Shown here in pieces: positions 55,942 to 64,000 of a stretch of 64,000 nt of DNA (positions are counted from its first letter, which is position 1; each line of letters starts with the position of its first letter). The translations under genes and the position numbers were made by a program. The notes under the pieces are model-generated. The model did no database searches. It saw only the letters and a program-made list of their open reading frames with translations, and was not told where the DNA came from. This DNA is from Canna indica (lineage: Eukaryota; Streptophyta; Magnoliopsida; Zingiberales; Cannaceae): assembly GCA_034359265.1 (NCBI GenBank), contig CP136890.1, positions 28,252,501 to 28,316,500 of the forward strand, given 5' to 3'.

Positions 55942-57007
55942 TGCATTAAAAAACTATAAAAGTTAAAGATTCCGGAACACATCTTAATGTGTTTTGAGAA
56001 GAATTAAATCTTTTTTCTCAACACATAAGTGGACTTTATGCTCAAATTGCCTTCTGATGGAGAACAACTAGGCTTTATTTATTCCAAAGACAAAAAAATA
56101 AAATAAAGAAATATCATAAAATATAATGAAGGATGTGTGTTTGACAGAAGATTTTTTTTTTATAAAAAAAAGTAGATATGTTTTTTCTTTTTCATTCATT
56201 ATTTGCCATCACATTCTAACTTTTTTTTTCATTCAAATAATTTGAATAATAATAATACTAATAATAATAAAATATTATATTTTTTTCTTTCTTTTATTTT
56301 TTAAAATGTTAAATTTATTTTCATCCGAATAAATCTGCCCTTATTGCATATATATAGACAAAAAACATTAGAAAGTTAGGAATGCCACATTTTGATTAAT
56401 GGAACATTGTTAGTTTATAAATTTTATGTGTCTATTACTATAACAATATTTTTCCTTAAAAATTTGCATTTAGTTAATATTTAAACTTGGTTTATTTTTA
56501 ATTTTTCTATTTTTGTTAAGATTTAACTAAAAAGATTACGATATCTATTTAGTAATTTTAGAATTTTTATGTTAATTTTAATATTGTTTGGAAACTTTTA
56601 TATTTGAATAATTTTAAATAATTCTAATTTTAACATTTTTGTTTTCGTTGATTTTATTATATGCAAAGAGACATTCTAAATTAGACAATTAATTAATTGC
56701 AGCTTTTGTAAATTTGACAAATTATCTTCATATGTAAATAATACATTATAATTAATAGCACCAATGTCTAATTTCATTAAAAATAAAAATATATTAATTA
56801 CGCATGCACATTTCAAAAACAATATATATATATATATATATGTTTGGAAATCAACGAGTATTTCCAAGCTTATGCCAGACTAATTAGATGTTTTAATTTT
56901 TTAATAATTATTACATACCTTTAATTATATATGTGACATAGATTTATTTAATTTGACTTATAAGGAAAATTGAAAAAAAAAAATCTAAAAATAATATGAA
57001 TGAATCC
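55942..57007. other. AT-rich intergenic sequence upstream of the defensin-like gene
   Basis: Very AT-rich, with poly-A/T runs and a TA dinucleotide run at 56824-56840. No element ends or genes were recognised. It presumably contains the upstream regulatory region of the gene at 57089. Confidence 0.6.
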
Positions 57008-57018
57008 TATATATAAAT
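57008..57018 (+). promoter_or_regulatory. TATA box of the defensin-like gene
   Basis: TATATATAAAT, 71-81 bp before the ATG at 57089. This spacing fits a transcription start about 30 bp downstream and a 5' leader of about 45 nt. Confidence 0.75.
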
Positions 57019-57088
57019 GGGTGGCCATTGATCAAAAGGATTATTCCTCAAACATATATTTGAGTTGTTAGGTTAATTTTCTTACACG

Positions 57089-57410
57089 ATGGCCAAGATG
57101 TTGGTTTCTTCATTTCTTTTGGCTCTCGTCTTACTTTCTTCAGGTAAGTGGTTCGATAATGATTACATTTATGATGTGTTTTTAATCTTAAATATGATTT
57201 TTAATTACTATGGCAGTGGAGACAATGGTGGTTAAAGTGGATGGAGCAAGGTGTCAAAAGTATCTCAACACACAAGATTGCGAAATCTCGGTTTGTCAAG
57301 AACAATGCTACTATGAGTATGATGGAGGAGAAGGAAATTGCGTTCCTTACATGGGAGCATCTAAGTTTGCATGCCTATGTGAATACACGTGTTTCAATTA
57401 TTTAGGTTGA
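57089..57410 (+). CDS. defensin-like (DEFL/LCR-type) secreted cysteine-rich peptide, two exons
   Basis: Exon 1 is 57089-57143 (donor CAG|GTAAGT) and exon 2 is 57217-57410 (acceptor TATGGCAG at 57216). The 73-nt intron is in phase 1. Splicing gives 82 residues. The first 18 or so (MAKMLVSSFLLALVLLSS) are a typical signal peptide, and the intron falls at its end, the usual place in plant defensin-like genes. The mature part has eight cysteines spaced C-X8-C-X4-C-X3-C-X10-C-X10-C-X1-C-X3-C. The CXXXC and CXC spacing is that of the cysteine-stabilised alpha-beta fold. Charge is low (several Asp/Glu), unlike strongly cationic antifungal defensins. The classic gamma-core GXC is present as GNC. It is the only intact host-type gene here, with TATA at 57008 and AATAAA at 57415. 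Function (defence, or reproductive signalling as in SCR/LURE-type peptides) is not predictable from sequence. Confidence 0.9.
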
Positions 57411-57414
57411 TTGT

Positions 57415-57420
57415 AATAAA
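57415..57420 (+). terminator. poly(A) signal of the defensin-like gene
   Basis: AATAAA starting 5 nt after the stop codon (TGA 57408-57410). TTTTATATAAAATATTCTG-type far-upstream/cleavage context follows at about 57460-57480. Plant signals vary, so the exact site may be further downstream. Confidence 0.55.
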
Positions 57421-58124
57421 GAGTGCAGTAATCATTTACCTAGTATGTGGAAACAATTTTGGTTTTATATAAAATATTCTGTACTTTTTTATATAAAATA
57501 TGTTCTTCTAGATGTTAATTAATAAGTTGAAATATTATATTCATACGGTTATAATCAAACAATTGTGATTTTTTTTTTCTATTCTTTCTGCATTACCAAA
57601 CAAAGGAGTATAAAATCTGAGTGTAATATTTGATTCGAGATGTAACTAAAATTGAAATGATGTTAAGTACTACATGAAAGATACTATTTAATTTTAAATA
57701 AACAATGTCGAACTAAAAATAATAAACTAATCATACAAATTTGAAATAACATCAAAATTATATTTACATATGGGTATATTTTCCCAACAATCTGAATTTT
57801 TTTTAGATTTCACAAATTTTTTAATCTCACTACTCACAAAGCCTTGATATAAAATAATTTCTAATCAACTATGCATGTGCAAGTGTCGTAATCTTCTTAA
57901 TTGCATTCTAATTGTAGGTTTAAACAATTGTGGGGTTGTGGCTCTATTTTATTGATTTCCGTGCGATCCTTTTTCTCACCAAATCTGAAACTAAGCTCAT
58001 TTGTCTTTTTGATTTAGAAATTTGTTTCTAGAAATACTAAATCCTCCAAATTGATGTGCCTAATAATTCTCCTAATACTCACATATAATAAAGTGCTCAT
58101 GATTATTGATAAAATTATCACCCA
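57421..58124. other. AT-rich intergenic sequence
   Basis: No gene, RNA or element end recognised between the defensin-like gene and SINE copy 2. Confidence 0.6.
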
Positions 58125-58235
58125 TATACCAATTGTGAGTAGCATAATTGGTCGCAACACGTTGAATATTGCTTAAAGATTTAGGATTCGAATCCTAGTT
58201 TGATCACTTATTATGATTTTTTATCTTTGTTAATA
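58125..58235 (+). mobile_element. tRNA-derived SINE, copy 2
   Basis: Same family as 7744-7856: A box TAGCATAATTGG (58140-58151), B box GGATTCGAATCC (58184-58195), then 'tttgatcacttattatga' and 'tatctttgtta', ending in a TA run. The target duplication is unclear (possibly ATATACC near 58124-58130 versus ATATATCC near 58240). It is older and more diverged than copy 1. Confidence 0.8.
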
Positions 58236-58246
58236 TATATATATCC

Positions 58247-58292
58247 AACCAAACCATTTCATTAAATCAACCAAACCATTTCATTAATTCAA
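58247..58292. repeat. short tandem duplication
   Basis: Two copies of AACCAAACCATTTCATTAA followed by 'tcaa', directly after the SINE tail. Confidence 0.8.
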
Positions 58293-58796
58293 CAAAATAT
58301 TTGAACCAGTTTTTTTTATCGAATTTTTCTTAAGACACAAATAGTTATTTAGCTGAGTGATTAGTTGATTTAATGTATAAAATTTTCAATATTAACTTAT
58401 ATTTAAAATCTAATTTTTTTTAAATGATACTTAAGATATACTTAACCATGTGGGACTAAAGATGTCTAATTAAAATTTGATACCGATGATGCCTGATGCA
58501 GGCGTTGGTACCTTGATGATTTGGTTAAAAAAATAATATCGGCGCTTAATTCAGACATCAGTATCTTAGTTCATACTTCCCTTCTTCTTGACTTCTATTT
58601 AGACGAATTCAAATGAGTAAATTTAAATTGTGTCTCTATTAAAGTGTCAGATTTTAATATAAATAGAGTATCGAGTTTTCCTTTATTTTTTGTAGCGACA
58701 ATATTCTATAATGAAGCTTCATCCTAAGATGAAACTTTTTTTATTAAATATTGTGACTTTTATTTAATAAAAGAAAAATAGATAAGTGTCACACTG

Positions 58797-59846
58797 TTTT
58801 GCTTTTTCGTTTGCCAGTAAGAGATTGTTCGGTTGAGTGCATGGGCGTGCCAAGGAGCTGTCCCAAGAAATGGTCGAGGTGGACTCAGCCCAGAGTGCAA
58901 AACACTTTTGACCCCAAGAGTATCAAGCGATGGCACCATGGATGGAAATCTACTCCTCGATAATGGTTCCTAAGCTACTATAAGGAGTGCTTGGTTTAGC
59001 AGAACAACAGATGGTCGCCAAAGGCAGAGATTAGCTCATGACTATCGGCGAAATAACGGGACCGATGAGGTCACCAACGGCTAGGATTGCCGCACGGCTA
59101 TCGACCAATGTCGAAGGCTGATTAGCTAGGTCGCCAAAGGTATAGGGTTCGCGCACGACTATCGGCCATTTCGAGAAGATCGACTTTTGGATTTTTTTGG
59201 ATAAAGCTAAGTTAATACATAGTGATAAAGTGCGATAAAAAATAGTAAATGTGATAAAGTAAGATAAGTTGCAAGTGAAATAAGATAAAGACAAGTTTGA
59301 TGTGTTAATGTTGGATCCTTTTCCCCATGACCGGCCGAAGCTATTTATAGGTGCTTCGTTTACAAGTATTAGGCGCCAAAAAGACCCATCATCCGACTAT
59401 CCTAGCCCTCTTTGCCACGTTCAGCTAAGTGGACTTTCGGGTGTCTTGTGTACCCTACATTGCTCCAGCTAGGTCATGCACATCATGGTGTCCGAGTTTG
59501 GCGGCTCTGCTTGCTATGTGCTCTGCTTTCCGTGGTGTGTGGGCCGACCATCTCGACACGCCTTCATGGCTATCTTCCATCTCTCTGCTTATGGTGCACT
59601 GCTCCTACTTTGGTGGGAAGTGGATGCTTGACTAGGTCAAGTACTACCTTTACTTGGGCGGCCTATTTGGCATGCTCTTACCTCTGGCTTGTGGATCGAG
59701 TTCTTTACTTGAGAGGCCAGTGGCTCAATCCTCTTCGATTGTCGACTACCTGTTATGCTCGACATATGTCTACTTGGTTGTTTTGGTCTCCAGCTGTTGC
59801 TCTTACTGCTTAGCTTCGACTGGTGACTCATTTTTTACTGTTAACA
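58797..59846 (-). mobile_element. LTR of an unassigned LTR retrotransposon
   Basis: On minus it starts TGTTAACAGTAAAAAATGAG at 59846, directly after a polypurine tract (GGGGGGGAG, 59847-59856). It ends AACAGTGTGACA at 58797. A TATA box (CTATAAATAG on minus, 59341-59350) sits about 500 bp in. Another TGTTAA start near 59303 is possible, so the left limit is less certain. The duplication flanks cannot be compared because only one side of the element remains. Confidence 0.65.
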
Positions 59847-60436
59847 CTCCCCCCCTGCATCTTTCTGCTGACAACCAATGATGGAAGCTGAAACGAAGCA
59901 ATTTACCATGACAACTTCACATGTTTCCTCAATCTTCGCGCCTTTGTCGTTGGTCGAATCGAGCTGCCCCATTCAGTAAGAGCGATTACAACTATCTCAT
60001 CAATCCTTTCTTCTTTTTGAGTTAGCCATCCCATGACTTTACTTTAGATCAAAAGGTTGTACTGTTATTCCTTGGTTTCTTCGTATTCTTTCATCCTTCT
60101 TCTTCCTTAATCTCGATCCCTGTCCTTAGCTTCTAATCTTCAAATATGCGGCAATTCTATGGGAGGGGGTGCAGAGTATTTTGGTCTTCATGTCTCACCG
60201 CCCACATCTCCATGATTTACCTAAGGTCAACTCTAATTAATGTGAACCCCTATCTCATCCCTTTTGTCTCAAAAGATCATGCCTATATCGATCCTTGGTC
60301 CTGTGATGATCGACCCGGCCGAGCAAAGATTGTTGGCAGGATGATTTCCTTGGTCAGGTTAGTTTGTTTTACCTATCGCCGCAAGCTAGTTTTCATATCT
60401 AAGTGTCCTTCGGATTGCCAATTCTGGCCACGTTCT
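59847..60436 (-). mobile_element. 3' internal region of the unassigned LTR element
   Basis: Polypurine tract at 59847-59856, then non-coding sequence without recognisable domains up to the CACTA end at 60437. It lacks gag-pol similarity, so it may be a long 3' UTR or a non-autonomous (LARD-type) element. Confidence 0.5.
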
Positions 60437-60801
60437 CACTACTAGAAATCAGGCGATCAACGATGACAAGGGTAGAGATTGCAGATGCAACGATTTTGCG
60501 ATCGCTGGCAACGAGGGTCGTAGAGTTACCACATATGCGATGGCTAGGCGACCGAAAACATTTGTCATCGCAAAATTAATAACACCGCGATGGCATGACG
60601 ACCGCGTCGGGATTGCCTTTTGTGGTCACTTTTTTTCGTCGCAAAACAATCATGATTACAATACTTAACCCATATGTGATCCCTTTCTTCTTCTCCCGCT
60701 CACTCTTTCACTCACTCACTCACTCACTTAGTGTATATATATAGGTTTACAATGTTCCGTGTACGAAGAGGATGTTCAACTTCTTCCCTTCAAACTTTTG
60801 A
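60437..60801 (+). mobile_element. CACTA transposon terminus, truncated
   Basis: CACTACTAGAAATCAGGCGA at 60437, nearly the same terminal 12 bp as the element at 31097. It is followed by subterminal words GCGATCG, GCGATGGC and CATCGC in both orientations (60453-60650). No matching opposite end was found before 64000. A foldback element starts at 60802, either inside it or at its break. Confidence 0.75.
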
Positions 60802-62546
60802 GGAAAAATTAATGAAAATGTCCTGAACTTTGACATTTTTAACAAATATGACTCATTCTTTTATTTGAAACAAATGTGTATTCCAACTTTTGAAACTATA
60901 ACAATTATAGACTCTCGTTAGATCTATGTTTATTTACCCGTTATGTGCTGGCGTGGAATGTCACGCCAGCACATAAAAATTATTTTTTAAATTCAGGATG
61001 CTACGTCATCATTAATCCTACGTGGCAGAATTTTTTTAAAAAATAGGGAAAATTAACAAAAATGGCTCGAACTTTGACGTTTTTAACAAATATGACCCAT
61101 ATATTCTTTTATTTGAAACAAATATGTATTCCAATTTTTGAAATTATAACAATTATAGACTCCTGTTAGATCTTTGTTTATTTACCCGTTATGTGCTAAC
61201 GTGGAACGCCACGGTAGCACATAAAAATTGTTTTTTAAATTCAAGTTGTCACGTCATTATTAATCCTACGTGGCAGAATTTTTTAAAATAAAATATTAAA
61301 AAACTAAAACTAATCCACGTCACCATCACAACTTAAAAACTTCAAACCTAATATCCGACCAAATTAAAAAACTTAGACCTGCCGCCCACTCGACTCGACA
61401 CCCTCGACGAAGGTGTCCCTATCGCTGGCGCCTCACGTCGCCTAACATTGTCACCGGTGCCTCACCTCGACTGGTCTCGCCTCAAGTCGCCTATTATCGT
61501 CGGCGCCTCACCCCGAAGGTTTTTTTTCTTATTTCTTGCCTAGTCTCGTCGGCATCTCACCCCAAAGGTAATCTTTCACCTAACCTTTCTTGTAGGCCCG
61601 AGATACCTATTTTTTGTCACCAAAGCTTATCGTCTGAACCCTAAACCTAGATATCAATCTAACTGCATACCATGGTCTGTAGATCAAATCAACAATGGAT
61701 GACTGTTTTACCTACACGACGAGATACATCATCAGCTTCCTCTCCGGTATATTATACCTTGACTGCATTTTTATATCAGTTCTTTGATTTCAGTTCATTT
61801 AATTAAATATCAGTATCAGTATACTGATATTTATACTAATATTAGCTACAACAATAAGAATACGTCGGCGACAATAAGTGACATGAGGCGAGACCAGTCG
61901 AGGTGATGCACCGGTGATAATGGCAGGGGACATGAGGCGCCGACCACAGGAACACCTTCGTCGAGGGATTTGTCGATGGTGTCGAGTTGATTGGGTGATA
62001 GGTTTTAATTTTTTAATTTGGTCAGATTTTAGGTTTGAAGTTTTTAAGTTGTGGTAGTGACGTAGATTGGTTTTAGTTTTTTAGTATTTTTTAAACAATT
62101 CTGCCATGTAGGATTAATGATGATGTGTAATCCTGAATTTAAAAAATAATTTTTATGTGTTGACGTGGCATTACAAGTCGTCACATAAAAAGTAAATAAA
62201 CAGAGATCTAACGACAGTCTATAACTATTATATATTTGTTTCAAATAAAAGAATGGGTCATATTTGTTAAAAACGTCAAAGTTCGGACCATTTTCATTAA
62301 TTTTCCCTATTTTTTTTAAAAAAAATCGGTCACGTAGGATTAATGATGACGTGGCATCTCGGATTTAAAAAATAATTTTTATGTGCTGACGTAGCATTCC
62401 ACGTATGCACATAATTGGTAAATAAACAGATATCTAACGGGAGTCTATAATTATTATAATTTTAAAAATTAAAATATATATTTATTTTAAATAAAAAAAT
62501 GAGTCATATTTATTAAATACGATTCATGCCATTTTTATTAATTTCC
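60802..62546. mobile_element. long-inverted-repeat (foldback, Mutator-type) element
   Basis: The left arm begins GGAAAAATTAATGAAAATG; the right arm ends CATTTTTATTAATTTCC. Arm words found inverted on the two sides are 'gaactttgacatttttaac', 'acaattatagactc', 'cacgccagcacataaaaat' and 'tcattaatcctacgtggc'. A second, inner pair of arms starts GGGAAAATTAACAAAAATGG at 61046 and ends TTAATTTTCCC at 62307, so each arm holds a tandem duplicate of about 245 bp. The core (61330-62030) has CG-rich blocks that also pair with each other. No clear 9-bp duplication. Confidence 0.8.
61380..61800 (+). other. GC-richer core of the foldback, possible captured gene fragment
   Basis: Unlike the AT-rich arms, this part has runs such as 'cctcgacgaaggtgtcc' and 'ggcgcctcacgtcgcctaac', and 'ctaaacctagatatcaatc'. 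Parts recur inverted at 61865-61990. No protein domain was recognised. It may be a host fragment captured by the element (Pack-MULE style) or simply an extended arm. Confidence 0.4.
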
Positions 62547-62826
62547 ACAATTAAATGCATTTGTCATTGTCTTAAGGACCCATATGTCCCTCAAAATTCT
62601 TTAGTTTCTTACAATGCAATATTGCATTATGATTCTCAAGGTGTTAAATCTCTTTATTTTTAATTGGAAGGCTTTATGAAATTTCATTGGGAAAATTGGC
62701 ATGTGGTACACTACCTACTATATATGAACTTTCAGATCTAACATTCTAATAAGTCTCTTAACAAGATGATGATGCTTTTGAATCTTTGTTCATTTCTCTT
62801 TTCTGGAAAGTATTTCATGACATACT

Positions 62827-63181
62827 GTCACGACTCACGAAGTGCAGGAAACAATTCTATACCTCGTGCAAATGTCGTAGATGAATCGAGCTTGGATTGA
62901 GAGAGAAAAAAAGAATGAAGAAGAGGGAAAAGATGCAGAAGAGAAGGAAGAGTCAGAGAGAGGAGAAGAAACAATTCAATACTTTTCATATCGTCTTTAT
63001 TTAAAAAGCTGCTATTTATATTTTTGATCCAACATCGGATCTGCTGACACGTCAGCTTCCACGTCATTTATTTATAACGAAATCGTTATATCTAGATGGC
63101 ATTCTAGCGACGTTTGTCTCGCCCATGTGTGTCACATCATCTTCGTCTAATAGTGATCGTCTCCTTCCTCTGCTCATAACA
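62827..63181 (-). mobile_element. 3' LTR of a chromovirus-like gypsy element (E)
   Basis: A 355-bp LTR on minus, TGTTATGAGCAGAGGAAGG...CTTCGTGAGTCGTGACA, with TG...CA ends. A TATA box reads TATAAATAG on minus (63012-63020), and a purine-rich GA stretch is in U5 (62897-62970). It directly follows the end of the element's pol region. Confidence 0.82.
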
Positions 63182-64000
63182 TTGCCATCTCGTGCGGAAA
63201 GAACCTTGTCCTCAAGGTTCAGTATATCATCTTCTTCATTGTCTTCCTAGTTCCTCGTCTTCGGGTCTACATATTCCGTGGCATCGTCCGATCACTTCCC
63301 CAAGAAGGGAATCAGAGTGATCTGCATGTCCGGGTTTCCACGACAAAGCTTCAGAGTGTAGACATGAAAGACTGATGCAATTTTGCTGTGGTTGGTACGT
63401 AGCTCCAATTTATATGCTACTGTTCCCACTTTCTTCTGGATTCGGAAAGGTCCAAAGAATCTGGGACTTAACTTTTGTTGCTTCTGAAGTCGGATAGACA
63501 TCTGCCTATAAGGTTGTAATTTGATAAAACCCATTCTCTAGCCTCAAAATTCACCTCGCGTCGTTTGCGATCTGCTTGCATTTTCATCCGCTTTTTAGCC
63601 TTGGCAAGATTGTCTTTGATCGAGTTGCCTCAATACTTCGTCTCTAGTAGCTAGCCAATTCTCGATCGACTAAGGTATTCTTAGTACGTGGAAACGTCAA
63701 TGTACCTTATAAGAGGTGGTGGTTCCTGTCCATAGAGTGGTCGGAAAGGGGTCATTCCTGCAGACAATTGGTAGGTAGTATTATACCAATACTTAGCCCA
63801 AGGTAAGAATTTTTCCCAAGTTGTTGGCTCATCCATAGCAAAACACCTTAAGTACATCTCTAGGTAGCAATTGAGAGCTTTTGTTTGACCATCAATTTGT
63901 GGATGGTAAGCTGAACTAAACTTTAGTTCAGTCCCTTGCAATCGAGCCAGTTCTCTCCACACTTCTCCGACAAAGTGGCCATCTTGATCACTGATGATGG
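63182..64000 (-). pseudogene. gypsy element E integrase C-terminal half (runs off window)
   Basis: On minus, 63962-63681 reads LQGTELKFSSAYHPQIDGQT (integrase core ending, with the usual catalytic Glu following as '.E..N' here altered to ALNCYLE), WEKFLPWAKYWYNTTYQLSA. Then 63534-63292 reads KLQPYRQMSIRLQKQQKLSP, RFFGPFRIQKKVGTVAYKLEL, SVFHVYTLKL: the GPF/Y module typical of Reina/Tekay chromoviruses. A weak acidic/DLE-type tail follows to 63190, where a chromodomain would be expected in a full element. Frames change near 63540-63670, so it is broken. Confidence 0.88.

Noticed and set aside
59412..59813. 133-codon plus-strand frame with Cys/Leu-rich peptide
   Set aside because: It lies inside the LTR 58797-59846, antisense to its TATA-driven direction, without any recognisable domain.
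59303..59846. Shorter LTR with TGTTAA...TTAACA ends
   Set aside because: The TATA box at 59341-59350 (minus sense) would then leave almost no R/U5. The longer reading to TGTCAC at 58797 gives a sensible U3-R-U5 order, though the limit stays uncertain.

Overview
This is a plant (angiosperm, most likely eudicot) nuclear window that is almost entirely transposable elements, nested several levels deep. The plant assignment rests on plant-type LTR retrotransposons with primer sites matching initiator tRNA-Met, plant MULE, CACTA, hAT and SINE families, GT-AG introns, and a plant defensin-like gene. Only one gene looks intact: a two-exon secreted defensin-like (DEFL) peptide gene at 57089-57410, with a TATA box and a poly(A) signal. 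I did not try to name the species. Layout, left to right. Positions 1-1116 are the end of a long Ty3/gypsy (Tekay/Del-like) LTR. Positions 3180-11086 hold a decayed replication protein A (RPA70)-like gene. Two solo LTRs split it: 3657-6404 (target duplication CATCT, lying in an intron) and 6803-10647 (target duplication ACATA, lying in an exon). The second solo LTR itself contains a tRNA-derived SINE (7744-7856) and another solo LTR (8399-9799, target duplication CCTTG). From 11440 to 53413 the base layer is a head-to-tail array of a small gypsy-like unit (LTR of about 500 bp, then about 1 kb with only a gag-like coding region). Five LTRs and four internal segments can be followed, and the LTRs carry a 74-nt tRNA-Asn(GUU)-like sequence. 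Everything else in this stretch was inserted into that array: a Mutator-like element (13506-18368) with a mudrA-like transposase and a GRF zinc-finger gene; a solo LTR (18997-22264) with a 28-bp minisatellite; and a Ty1/copia element A (23627-50844). Copia A was in turn hit by a hAT MITE (28133-28583) and by a second, internally deleted copia-like element B (28651-46620). Element B carries an env-like ORF interrupted by a CACTA element (31097-34531) and by a Tekay-like LTR that is itself interrupted by a Tekay gag-pol block (35158-43506). The deepest stack is therefore array, copia A, copia B, gypsy LTR, gypsy gag-pol. From 53.4 kb onward there are long-inverted-repeat (foldback, Mutator-type) elements, including one with a perfect 9-bp target duplication (54830-55843). 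Then come the DEFL gene, a second SINE, a 1-kb LTR (58797-59846), one end of another CACTA element (60437), another foldback (60802-62546) and the 3' end of a chromovirus-like gypsy element that runs off the window at 64000. Apart from DEFL, the coding regions are remnants with stops, frameshifts or deletions. Coordinates were read by eye; those supported by target-site duplications are the firmest.
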